From Acidobacteriota bacterium (GTDB lineage: Bacteria > Acidobacteriota > Vicinamibacteria > Vicinamibacterales > 2-12-FULL-66-21): a stretch of DNA of 11,014 nucleotides. The stretch's first letter is position 1. Every line of letters begins with the position of its first letter. Shown piece by piece: positions 1-6,858 of this stretch. The notes under the pieces were generated by a model, which had not been told where the DNA came from, made no database searches, and was given only the letters and a program-made list of their open reading frames with translations. Where the stretch lies: assembly GCA_013694635.1 (NCBI GenBank), contig JACDCA010000728.1:1-11014 (forward strand), read 5' to 3'. A program made the position numbers and the translations under genes.

Positions 1-234
1 GCGCTCGTCGACGGTCGCCGCATTCGAGCCGCGCCCGGTGGTCACCTGGCCAACAGCATGCAGTCGCGAGGTCCGGAGTAAGGCGTATAGAGAAGACGAG
101 TCTGACGGCGGCTCTTCGGCAGATTGAAGTTTCATGAACCAAGAGGTCGCTAGGTATTTGCCGTAGATAGTCGGATTGAGAGCGATATAACCATCATTTA
201 TGAGACTGCGTGGTTTGTCGCTTTTAGCGGTCAT
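1..234 (-). CDS. Possible N-terminal part of an unknown protein, cut by the left edge
   Basis: On the minus strand an ATG at 234 opens a frame without a stop for 78 codons to the window edge. It begins MTAKSDKPRSLINDGY and is followed by a stretch rich in aromatic and aliphatic residues (IALNPTIYGKYL), which looks protein-like. I do not recognise the family. Against it, no clear Shine-Dalgarno sequence precedes the ATG, and third codon positions are only about half G or C, unlike the other genes here. It could be an imported, less GC-rich gene or chance. A plus-strand frame over 1-81 (ending GPE, then TAA) is also open and could instead be the tail of a gene entering from the left. At most one of the two is likely to be real. 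Confidence 0.25.
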   Translation of the reverse strand, partial: MTAKSDKPRSLINDGYIALNPTIYGKYLATSWFMKLQSAEEPPSDSSSLYALLRTSRLHAVGQVTTGRGSNAATVDER

Positions 235-537
235 GGAGCCTGATGTGCATTCCGACACATCGTTGTCCAAAGAGGGCTAAGCGTTGCACGGACACGACAG
301 CCAAACGCTCGCCTCGCGCCAGCGCGCGATGCTCGAAGGTTCCGTTTGCCTGGTAGTGCCGCCGTAAGACGGGCCGCTGCTGATCAGGGACCGTTCGTGC
401 CTTGGGCCACCCGAGCGGCCAACTGCGGCCACCCGGCGGCCCAAGGCAGTCATTACGTCGCGATGGTGGGCGATTCTGGTGGTCCGTGCACCATCCTTCG
501 GCACGAAATCCCGGACTGACCCCGACTGTCAGGCCCC
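235..537. other. Gene-poor stretch
   Basis: I see no convincing gene on either strand. The open frames here are arginine- and proline-rich translations typical of chance frames in GC-rich DNA. The stretch contains one long hairpin (398-448) and ends at a 20-bp tandem duplication that marks the broken start of the next gene. Confidence 0.5.
398..448. repeat. Imperfect inverted repeat (hairpin)
   Basis: The arms TGCCTTGGGCC (398-408) and GGCCCAAGGCA (438-448) are perfectly complementary over 11 bp and enclose a 29-nt loop that itself contains two GGCC boxes. No T-run follows on either strand, so an intrinsic terminator is not supported. It may be a degenerate copy of an interspersed palindromic element. 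Confidence 0.45.
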
Positions 538-538
538 G

Positions 539-578
539 AATACTCCAAGATGCGACGTAATACTCCAAGATGCGCCGT
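539..578. repeat. 20-bp tandem duplication at a broken gene start
   Basis: Two adjacent 20-bp units, 539-558 and 559-578, differ at one position (AATACTCCAAGATGCGACGT versus the same with CCGT at the end). They lie exactly where DAO-family homology should continue upstream but stops, so they probably mark a deletion or insertion junction. Confidence 0.6.
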
Positions 579-972
579 TGAACTTCCTGTCCTTGCAGAC
601 GACGTGCGCGTCGATCGGTATGGAACGGAATCACCGGAGTTCGTGGTCGCGGACAATTTCGCCGATATGTGGACCTCGGCGCTCGCGTTCTGCCAGAAGC
701 GCTTTGAAGGCCAGCATGGCGTCTATCGCGACGTGCCCTCGGGTGGGATCGGCTGCTTCACGCCGGACAGCTTTCCCGTCATCGATCGCTTTCGCGACAA
801 CATGTACGTGATCGCCGACTCCAATCATGGCTACAAGATGATCGGCGTCGGTGAGCTCGTGGCCGACGAGCTGCTAGGCCAGAAGCGTGCGCTGCTCGAG
901 CCGTTCCGGGTCTCGCGGTATGCGCAAGGCAGGCTGCACCCGACCTCGCACAGCCCGTTTCCGTGGAGCTGA
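550..972 (+). pseudogene. DAO-family FAD-dependent oxidoreductase, C-terminal fragment
   Basis: The frame encodes 140 residues ending in a block characteristic of glycine/D-amino-acid-oxidase-like flavoproteins: GGIGCFTPDSFPVID (about residues 65-79), the FAD-contacting IADSNHGYKMIGVG (88-101), and the tail EPFRVSRYAQGRLHP followed by SPFPWS. Intact relatives are roughly 380-450 residues with an N-terminal GxGxxG Rossmann motif. That part is absent: a stop lies at 517-519 and the upstream DNA encodes nothing similar in any frame. Convincing family similarity starts near residue 20; the first residues are translated from the tandem repeat. The ATG at 550 sits inside that repeat and has no ribosome binding site. 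I call it a 5'-truncated pseudogene. It converges with the toxin gene on the minus strand, 88 bp away. Confidence 0.8.
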
Positions 973-1060
973 AGCGGCTGACTGGAGGAAGCACCGCCCT
1001 CAACCGTCGTGCTACGCGAGTTCCTCGGCAGCGGGACTTTCCTCGACCGGGGGAGGCACC

Positions 1061-1480
1061 TCAGGTTGCCCAAGGGTCAACGAGCAACGCGCCGAGGCCC
1101 TCGAAATGCCTGACGTTACGCGTCGCCAGCGTAGCCCGGCGAGCGAGCGCGATGCCGGCGATCTGCGTATCGCGTAGGTCGACGACACGCCCTGCGGTCT
1201 GCCGCTCTGCAGCCAGCAGCGCAGCCTCGGCGGCAGCCGCGTCATCGAAATCCAGAATGCGGTTGTCAAGGTCCTCCTTCAATACCGCATCGAATGAGGC
1301 TTGGAGGGTTCGCCGGCGTCGTCCTCCGGGCAGGAGCGCGAGTCCAAAGCGAATCTCGAAAAGAGTGATGCTCGTCGTCCACATCGAGTCGGCAGGCTGT
1401 CGATCCAGCCACGTGACGACTGGTTGTTCTGGCACGCTGCGCATGAGTGCCGACAGCACATTGGTGTCGAGGATGATCAC
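1061..1480 (-). CDS. vapC: VapC/FitB-type PIN-domain ribonuclease toxin
   Basis: This 139-residue protein has the full PIN-domain layout. The N-terminal strand MIILDTN supplies the first acidic metal ligand (D5). SITLFEIRFG follows with E42, then LRDTQIAGIAL with D104, and the C-terminal TRNVRHFEG with N122, ending in VDPW as in many FitB-like members. PIN toxins are Mg2+-dependent endoribonucleases that cleave tRNA, rRNA or mRNA when free of antitoxin. The length is normal for the family and all acidic residues are present, so it should be active. Its ATG overlaps the antitoxin stop codon by 4 bp (ATGA), the usual translational coupling for such pairs. The RNA target cannot be read from the sequence. 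Confidence 0.93.
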   Translation of the reverse strand: MIILDTNVLSALMRSVPEQPVVTWLDRQPADSMWTTSITLFEIRFGLALLPGGRRRRTLQASFDAVLKEDLDNRILDFDDAAAAEAALLAAERQTAGRVVDLRDTQIAGIALARRATLATRNVRHFEGLGALLVDPWAT

Positions 1481-1725
1481 CGATCGAAATCGGCCGGCCG
1501 GCCGCGCTGGCCGCGCATCTCGGGAACTTCCCTACGAAGCCCCTTCCTCGCGAATCGGGCAGCAATGCGCGAGCCGAGTTGCGACACGGCTTGATTTTCG
1601 CTTTTCACTGCATTGCGCAGGATGTCACGCACCTCCTCTTCCATGCTTCGACCGTGACGTTCGGCGCGTCGCTTGAGCCGCGCTTTCACTGCATCCTCCA
1701 GATCGCGTACCACGAATTGAGCCAT
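1477..1725 (-). CDS. vapB: VapB/FitA-type ribbon-helix-helix antitoxin
   Basis: This is an 82-residue antitoxin. The N-terminal MAQFVVRDLEDAVKARLK with RRAERHGRSMEEEVRDILR (roughly residues 1-37) is a typical Arc/FitA-like ribbon-helix-helix DNA-binding fold. The C-terminal arginine-rich tail should wrap and inhibit the PIN toxin encoded directly downstream. I chose the ATG at 1725 because GGGGAGG lies 8 nt upstream of it. An in-frame TTG at 1731 would add two residues but sits only about 2 nt from that ribosome binding site. A perfect palindrome 20 bp upstream of the start is the likely autoregulatory operator. Function as antitoxin is known for the family; pairing with this toxin is inferred from the 4-bp overlap. 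Confidence 0.93.
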   Translation of the reverse strand: MAQFVVRDLEDAVKARLKRRAERHGRSMEEEVRDILRNAVKSENQAVSQLGSRIAARFARKGLRREVPEMRGQRGRPADFDR

Positions 1726-1744
1726 GTTCAAATCCTCCCCTGCA

Positions 1745-1760
1745 TGATATCATGATATCA
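1745..1760. promoter_or_regulatory. Palindromic operator candidate of the toxin-antitoxin operon
   Basis: TGATATCATGATATCA is a perfect 16-bp palindrome made of two ATGATATC-like halves, 20 bp upstream of the antitoxin ATG and overlapping the likely promoter region. It is AT-rich in a GC-rich setting. FitA/VapB proteins bind such inverted repeats, with or without toxin, to repress their own operon. Binding here is inferred. Confidence 0.75.
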
Positions 1761-1791
1761 GCGGTGGAGGCTGCGAGTTGGCATCTCCGCA

Positions 1792-2580
1792 TCAGGACTC
1801 GGCCCTCGCAGCCGGCCTCAGTGCCGACAATGCAACGCGCTGCACCCCGCGCGCATCGAAATTCGCGGGATCCAACCAGCGTTCGAAAGCGTGACGTAGC
1901 GCCGGCCACTCCCTGTCGAGGATGGCATACCACGCGGTGTCGCGATTGCGTCCCTTCACCACGATCGCTTGGCGGAATATCCCCTCGAAGGTGAATCCCA
2001 GTCGCGAAGCCGCCGCGCGCGAAGGCGCATTCAGCGCGTCGCATTTCCACTCGTAGCGGCGATAGCCGAGCTCGAACGCCCGCTGCATGAGGCGGAACAT
2101 CGCCTCGGTCGCTGCCGTGGTTCGCGCCAGCAGCGGTGAATACGCAATGTGCCCGACCTCGATCACGCCGTTACGGGGATCGATGCGCAGATGACTGGCG
2201 ACGCCGGTCGCCTTGCCTGTGTCCCGATCCACGATCGCGTAGTAGAACGGGTCCGACAGCTGCGCCGATTGCTCCACCCAGCTCCGATACGGCGCGAAGC
2301 TCGCGAACGGGCCATATGCCATGTACGTCCACATGCGCCCGTCCGTATCGAGGCTATTGGCTTCGTACAGGTCATGGGCATGCTTGCCGGCATCGAGCTT
2401 TTCGACACGGCAGGTGCGTCCCTCAATCGGCTCGCGTGAAGGAAGCTGTGCCGACCTCCAATCGGGAAGCACCGGGCCGATCGGCTGACCCAGCGCGTTG
2501 ATGCGATGCGCTACCGCCGTGCTGCTCATCTCCCGCGCTGGCGAGTGAATGGGCAGATCATCGTTCGATGAGCTCGACAT
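1792..2580 (-). CDS. GNAT family N-acetyltransferase (RimJ/RimL-like)
   Basis: This is a 262-residue GNAT-fold protein. After a family-typical lead-in (INALGQPIG, about residues 27-35), the core shows VIEVGHIAYSPLLART (139-154), which fits the beta4 strand and acetyl-CoA pyrophosphate-loop region. RLGFTFEGIFRQAIV (193-207) and RDTAWYAILDREW (213-225) follow, as in RimJ/RimL-like members. Such enzymes transfer an acetyl group from acetyl-CoA to an amine; the substrate cannot be told from sequence. The ATG at 2580 has AGGAAGAG just upstream and lies inside the end of the upstream dioxygenase gene (23-bp overlap), implying translational coupling. A second ATG at 2529 has poorer spacing, though family members differ in their N-terminus. 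It is the last gene of the transport and oxidation operon. Confidence 0.88.
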   Translation of the reverse strand: MSSSSNDDLPIHSPAREMSSTAVAHRINALGQPIGPVLPDWRSAQLPSREPIEGRTCRVEKLDAGKHAHDLYEANSLDTDGRMWTYMAYGPFASFAPYRSWVEQSAQLSDPFYYAIVDRDTGKATGVASHLRIDPRNGVIEVGHIAYSPLLARTTAATEAMFRLMQRAFELGYRRYEWKCDALNAPSRAAASRLGFTFEGIFRQAIVVKGRNRDTAWYAILDREWPALRHAFERWLDPANFDARGVQRVALSALRPAARAES

Positions 2581-3463
2581 GCTCTTCCTGTTGCAGAGCG
2601 AAGATGGAGGTGTAACCCTTCGACCAGTCAGGTGGCACCAGGCACGGGCGCGGATCGTGATGCGCGAACAGCGCGCGCTTGCCTCGCAGCAAGAACTGAT
2701 CGTGCTTCGGCTTGATCGGGTTCACGGTATACGGAAAAGCGTCCGCCGAGGTCATGGTGTTGAGCAGCAGCGGCCGGCCAAGGTCCGACTCGTTCTTCGG
2801 TGAGCAGTGCAGCGTGCGGCAGTTGTGGATCGTGAGCGAACCGGCGGGACCGGTGAGGTACACGGTCTTGGCGGTGTCGAGCCGCGCCACGTCCGCCTCC
2901 GACAGGCTGCCGGTCCAGTTGCCGCTCCCGTCATACTGCGAAAGCATCGGATCGATGAAATGGCTTTTCGGCATCACGCCGAGCGGACCTTGATCCATGC
3001 CGCAATCGTAGAGGTAGGTGCCGACGGTCAGCGGCGAATAATTGGTGTGCGGCCAGAAGCTGATGTCGTAGTGCCACTTCACCTCCTCGCCGCCTTTTGC
3101 CCATTTGAAGTTTAGCTTGGAGTGATGGAACTTGACGTCGGGGCCGACGAGGTCGGCGACGATGTCGGGCAGGGGCGATTCGATGCAGTACTCCCAATAC
3201 ACCGAATGCTGCTCGACCGGATTGGAGACTCGGCGCAGGCGCGGCTCATCCGGGCGGTGCGTGGGCTCGAGATCGAAGATGGTGTCGGAGCGCGACACCT
3301 TGCGGCTGCGGTCGATGAGCTCGTCGGTCGCGGCGCGCAGCTTGCTGATCCAGTCGTCGCCGATTGCGCGCTCGACGTAGAGATAGCCTTCGTTGAAGTA
3401 GTCCTCGCGCTGTGCCTGCGTCAATATTCTGGGTTTGATCGCGAGAACCTGTTCGGGTGTCAT
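2558..3463 (-). CDS. PhyH-family Fe(II)/2-oxoglutarate dioxygenase (copy 1)
   Basis: This 301-residue protein belongs to the phytanoyl-CoA dioxygenase (PhyH) family. The metal-binding HxD is in KWHYDISFW (H131, D133). A distal histidine follows in RTLHCSPKN (H219), and the arginine of DLGRPLLLN (R230) is placed to bind the 2-oxoglutarate carboxylate. The N-terminal LTQAQREDYFNEGYLYVERAI is the usual PhyH opening. Such enzymes couple oxidative decarboxylation of 2-oxoglutarate to hydroxylation of a small molecule in the cytoplasm. The start is secure: AAGGAGG lies 5 nt before the ATG. The gene begins 10 bp after the flavoprotein stop and overlaps the acetyltransferase. The substrate is unknown; the HxD context differs clearly from the second PhyH protein in this window, so the two probably act on different intermediates. 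Confidence 0.92.
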   Translation of the reverse strand: MTPEQVLAIKPRILTQAQREDYFNEGYLYVERAIGDDWISKLRAATDELIDRSRKVSRSDTIFDLEPTHRPDEPRLRRVSNPVEQHSVYWEYCIESPLPDIVADLVGPDVKFHHSKLNFKWAKGGEEVKWHYDISFWPHTNYSPLTVGTYLYDCGMDQGPLGVMPKSHFIDPMLSQYDGSGNWTGSLSEADVARLDTAKTVYLTGPAGSLTIHNCRTLHCSPKNESDLGRPLLLNTMTSADAFPYTVNPIKPKHDQFLLRGKRALFAHHDPRPCLVPPDWSKGYTSIFALQQEEHVELIER

Positions 3464-3473
3464 GGGTGCCTCC

Positions 3474-5009
3474 TTACGTCATTCTAAATTGCTCCAGATC
3501 GGGCCACGCGAGCGGCACGCCCTCGGCGCGCAGGCTGTCGCGGAAGCGGTCGAGAAGGTCGGCACGACTGCGCACCGCTGCCGGCCTCACGCTGTGGTCG
3601 AGAGCGAACGCCGCCAGCGCGCCGGCCGCTTCGCCCACGTTCCACTCTACCGGATGTAGCCGATAGCAGCCGTTGGTGATGTGCGTCGTGCCGAGGTTCT
3701 TGCCGCCTGCCACCAAATTCTGCATGCGTAACGGAATCAGCGCGCCCATTGGAATCTGAAACGGTTTGGTCCGACAACTTGCCCCGATGTCGTCGGGTCC
3801 GGAGCGATGGATGTCGATCGGATACCAGCCGACGCCCACGGAATCTGCAAACGGCGCCGCCACGGCAGCTTTCTGATAACGCGCCGACACTTCCTGCTCC
3901 ACAATCGTCTTCAGTGCTTTGATACGCCGGGATTCGCGAATATATGGATGCTTCGACAGGCCATCGGCGGTATCCATGACATCGGGTCGCAGGCGCAGCT
4001 CGGGTGCTTGCGCCTGGAGCCAATACAGGAACCCCAGGCTTACGAGCTTGGCATCCTGCAGTGCTTGTACTGCTTCGTGCGGTGCGCAGTCGATGATGTT
4101 GCGGTCGCGGTAGTCGTTGCCCGGCCAATTGAACATCGTGACGTCGTTGCCGCCGACCAACGCCCCGTCGAGCAGCCGCCGGTACGTCCACAACCCGCCC
4201 TTGGTGCCCGGCAGGGTGTCGTACAAACCGTACTGGAGGAAGCCGCTGTGCTCGCCGTAGATTTCGCCGCCGTGCACCTCGATCTCGAGGGTATACGGTT
4301 GCACCCGCCGGTAGTGCTCGTACTTTTCGGGCTTGACGATGACATGGTGCTCTCCAGGCGGACGGCGTTCGCACGCGAACGTGTAGGTAAAGCTCTGCAC
4401 GCAATGCGGCTTGGGTGCGTGCGGTTGCGCTTGCGGCTCGCCGGTTTCCGCAACCGTTTCTGCGCCGACCACGTACTCGGTGCCCGAGAGCGGCAACAGG
4501 TCGCCGAGCTCGGTCGCGTCGATCACCATCTGCGGACGAAAGCGGACCAGCGCCCCGTCATCGAGGCCAAGGCACGTGACGCTGGTGATGCGATCTGCCT
4601 CGGTGGTGGAGCTGACGGCTTTCATGCGCCGACATACCGTCACGTTCGCAGGCAGCATCTGCTCGATCATTGTCAAAGCAACGCGCGGCTCGAAAGCCAG
4701 CCGCGTGACCCAGCAATTACCGGGATTGGCATGCCCGTAATGCGCGCGGATGGCATTGCGCAAGGCGTAATAGCTGGCGGTGCCGCCGAAGGTCTCGATG
4801 TACTCGTGTTCGTCGAGCGCAGACACACCCTGCGACGTCATCTGGCCGCCGAGCCAGTCGGTCTCCTCGACCAGTGTCACTTCGCGGCCGCGCCGCGCCG
4901 CTGCCAGCGCGGCGGCAACACCTCCGGTTCCACCCCCCACGATCAGAACGTCACACGCTATGTCGCGCGCGGGCTTGTGCCGTGGCACCGGCACCAGCGC
5001 GACACGCAT
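3474..5009 (-). CDS. FAD-dependent oxidoreductase (FAD_oxidored family)
   Basis: This is a 511-residue flavoprotein. The N-terminal Rossmann motif DVLIVGGGTGGVAAALAAAR (residues 20-39) leads to an acidic strand end (VEE, 47-49), then DWLGGQMTSQGVSALDEHE (51-69), typical of the family. VIDATELGDLLPLSG (163-176), HPYIRESRRI (354-363) and the C-terminal FAD site NLVAGGKNLGTTHI (431-444) complete the signature. There is no signal peptide, so it should be cytoplasmic. These enzymes oxidise small organic substrates, but most are uncharacterised. The ATG at 5009 is 8 bp past the permease stop. It lacks a good Shine-Dalgarno sequence, so coupling is likely, and GTG at 5012 is possible. The reading frame stays open far upstream, but that part is antisense-free shadow of the permease gene and not part of this protein. 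Confidence 0.9.
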   Translation of the reverse strand: MRVALVPVPRHKPARDIACDVLIVGGGTGGVAAALAAARRGREVTLVEETDWLGGQMTSQGVSALDEHEYIETFGGTASYYALRNAIRAHYGHANPGNCWVTRLAFEPRVALTMIEQMLPANVTVCRRMKAVSSTTEADRITSVTCLGLDDGALVRFRPQMVIDATELGDLLPLSGTEYVVGAETVAETGEPQAQPHAPKPHCVQSFTYTFACERRPPGEHHVIVKPEKYEHYRRVQPYTLEIEVHGGEIYGEHSGFLQYGLYDTLPGTKGGLWTYRRLLDGALVGGNDVTMFNWPGNDYRDRNIIDCAPHEAVQALQDAKLVSLGFLYWLQAQAPELRLRPDVMDTADGLSKHPYIRESRRIKALKTIVEQEVSARYQKAAVAAPFADSVGVGWYPIDIHRSGPDDIGASCRTKPFQIPMGALIPLRMQNLVAGGKNLGTTHITNGCYRLHPVEWNVGEAAGALAAFALDHSVRPAAVRSRADLLDRFRDSLRAEGVPLAWPDLEQFRMT

Positions 5010-5017
5010 CACATCGA

Positions 5018-6334
5018 CTACTTGATCATGGTCGTGGGCAGCCACAAGGCAATCCTCGGGAACGTGATCACCAGAGCGAGTGCTATCAGCTGCAGACCCA
5101 TGTAGGGCCAGATCGAGCGGAAGATGTCGCCGAGCGTGATGCCGGGGGGTGTCACGCCCTTCAGGTAGAACGCCGCCGGGCCGAATGGCGGCGAGATGTA
5201 CGAGATCTGCATGTTCATGCAGAACAGCACGCCCATCCACACCGGGTCGAAGCCAAGCGCGAGCACGACCGGAATGAAAATCGGAGCGGTCAGGAGCAGG
5301 ATGCCGATCCAGTCGATGAAGCAGCCGAGCACGATCCAGACGAGCTGGATCAGGATGACGACCCCGATGGGACCGACGGGCAGCGAGGTCATGAAGTCCT
5401 GGATGAGCTTGGTGCCGCCAGCGAGGGTGTAGACACCGATCATGGCGGAGGAGCCGAAGAAGAGCCAGTACAGCATGACCGTCACCTTGGCGGTGTCCTC
5501 GGCGGCCTTGCGCAGCTTGTCCCAGCCGAACTTGCCGTTCCACCACATCGCAATCACGGCACCGAGCACGCCCACACCCGCGGCCTCGGTGGGCGTGGCC
5601 CAGCCGAGATAGAGCGAGCCCAAAACGCTGAATGCCACCAGGCTCGGAACGATCAGCTCGCGCAGCATGGCGAGTTTCTCGCGCAATGGAATGGCAATTT
5701 CGTCCGCGCTCGCGGGGGGCGCGAAATCCGGCCGGATACGGCAGCGGATCACGATATAAAGGATATAGAAGCCCGCCAGCATGAGCCCGGGAATGACACC
5801 GGCCATGTAAAGCTGACCAATCGAAACGCCGGCAGTGAGGCCGTACATGATGAACACCACGCTCGGCGGGATCAGCGTCGCCAGTCCGCCGCCGGCACAG
5901 ATGCAACCGAGCGCCAACTCCTTCTTGTAGCCGCGTGCCAGCATCGCGGGCAACGCCACCACACCCATGGTGACGATCTCGGCGCCGATCACGCCCACCA
6001 TCGCCGCCATCAGAGCGCAGGAAATGATCACCGCGACCGCGAGGCCGCCGGGCATGCGCCCCGACCAGATATGCGCGGCGCGGAAGATGGCCTCGGCGAT
6101 GCCGGCGCGCTCGAGCACGCACGCCATGAAGATGAAGAGCGGCACCGAGACGAGCACGTAATTGCCCATCAGCGTGAACACGCGCCCAACGATCAGGGTG
6201 AGCCCCGGGATCCCGAACAGCACCACGGCGAAGAACACGGCCACGGCGCCGGTCGCGAAGGCGAGCGGCAACCCGGTGAGCAGGATAACGACGAAGACGG
6301 CGACGAACAGGAAGCTTAGGAGCTCGATGCTCAC
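5018..6334 (-). CDS. dctM: TRAP transporter large permease (DctM family)
   Basis: This 438-residue, highly hydrophobic protein has the DctM layout of about 12 membrane segments. Family motifs visible are GGGLATLIPPSVVFIMYG (148-165), WATPTEAAGVGVLGA (245-259) and DWIGILLLTAPIFIPV (341-356). It forms the ion-coupled translocation channel that imports a solute delivered by the periplasmic binding protein, driven by a Na+ or H+ gradient. I chose the GTG at 6334 because it overlaps the small-permease stop as GTGA, has GGAGAG about 10 nt upstream, and gives the usual N-terminus (VSIELLSFLFVAVF). An in-frame ATG at 6496 would add 54 arginine-rich residues that are a shadow of the small-permease gene. 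Confidence 0.96.
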   Translation of the reverse strand: MSIELLSFLFVAVFVVILLTGLPLAFATGAVAVFFAVVLFGIPGLTLIVGRVFTLMGNYVLVSVPLFIFMACVLERAGIAEAIFRAAHIWSGRMPGGLAVAVIISCALMAAMVGVIGAEIVTMGVVALPAMLARGYKKELALGCICAGGGLATLIPPSVVFIMYGLTAGVSIGQLYMAGVIPGLMLAGFYILYIVIRCRIRPDFAPPASADEIAIPLREKLAMLRELIVPSLVAFSVLGSLYLGWATPTEAAGVGVLGAVIAMWWNGKFGWDKLRKAAEDTAKVTVMLYWLFFGSSAMIGVYTLAGGTKLIQDFMTSLPVGPIGVVILIQLVWIVLGCFIDWIGILLLTAPIFIPVVLALGFDPVWMGVLFCMNMQISYISPPFGPAAFYLKGVTPPGITLGDIFRSIWPYMGLQLIALALVITFPRIALWLPTTMIK

Positions 6335-6858
6335 GATGCGCGGCTCTCCGGCCGCGCGACGCGCAGATCGCGCAACAGGTTGGCGATACCCTGCAACAGC
6401 AGCAGCACCGCGGCGATGGGAATCGCGAACTTGATGGGCCAGATGCGCGGATTCCACGGCGTGCCGGTGCCTTCGCCCTGCAGGAACGAGGCCCACGCGA
6501 GGGCACTGCCGGCCCAGATCAGCGCCCCCACGTAGATCAGGAAGAAGATGAACGTGAACAGATCGAGTCTTGCCCGCGTGCGCGGCGTGAGCCGCTCATA
6601 GATCACGTCGATGCGCACGTGGCGCCGGTGCGCGAGCGCGTAGGCGCCCCCGAGGATGTACGTGACCGCCGACAGATAGATCGTGGTCTCGTTCGACCAG
6701 ATCGTGCCTTGGCCGAACGTGGTGCGCGCGACGACTTCGTACAGTACCGCGAGCACCACGATGAAGATGGAGAGCGCAAACACGCGCCCCACCACGCTGT
6801 TGAAGCGGTCGACGGCGTCGCAGAAGCGATCGGCGAGCGACGAGCCTTCAATCGTCAA
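6331..6858 (-). CDS. dctQ: TRAP transporter small permease (DctQ family)
   Basis: This 175-residue inner-membrane protein has four hydrophobic segments (about 24-45, 56-76, 98-122 and 141-163). The DctQ hallmark HRRHVRIDVIYERL (77-90) sits between the second and third. DctQ pairs with the large permease to form the membrane part of a TRAP importer. The start is a TTG at 6858 overlapping the stop of the binding-protein gene (TTGA); no in-frame ATG exists nearby and the resulting N-terminus is of normal length. No strong Shine-Dalgarno sequence lies close, so translation probably depends on ribosomes finishing the gene before it. The downstream overlap with the large permease is also 4 bp. Confidence 0.93.
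   Translation of the reverse strand: MTIEGSSLADRFCDAVDRFNSVVGRVFALSIFIVVLAVLYEVVARTTFGQGTIWSNETTIYLSAVTYILGGAYALAHRRHVRIDVIYERLTPRTRARLDLFTFIFFLIYVGALIWAGSALAWASFLQGEGTGTPWNPRIWPIKFAIPIAAVLLLLQGIANLLRDLRVARPESRAS

Noticed and set aside
224..656. Minus-strand frames of 136 and 67 residues in the left gene-poor stretch
   Set aside because: Composition is arginine- and proline-rich, no motifs, no ribosome binding site; part is antisense to the DAO fragment.
1726..1731. TTG start of the antitoxin two codons upstream
   Set aside because: Its spacing to GGGGAGG is only about 2 nt, whereas ATG 1725 has 8 nt.
3807..6319. Long plus-strand reading frames (432 and 481 residues) opposite the permease and flavoprotein genes
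   Set aside because: They are antisense shadows in GC-rich DNA, with low-complexity His/Arg/Asp/Glu composition and no domains, while the minus strand has clear family motifs and gene overlaps.
3474..6506. A single 1010-residue minus-strand reading frame
   Set aside because: Only the last 511 residues are real (the FAD oxidoreductase). The first half is the arginine- and histidine-rich out-of-frame reading of the large permease gene, not a fusion protein.
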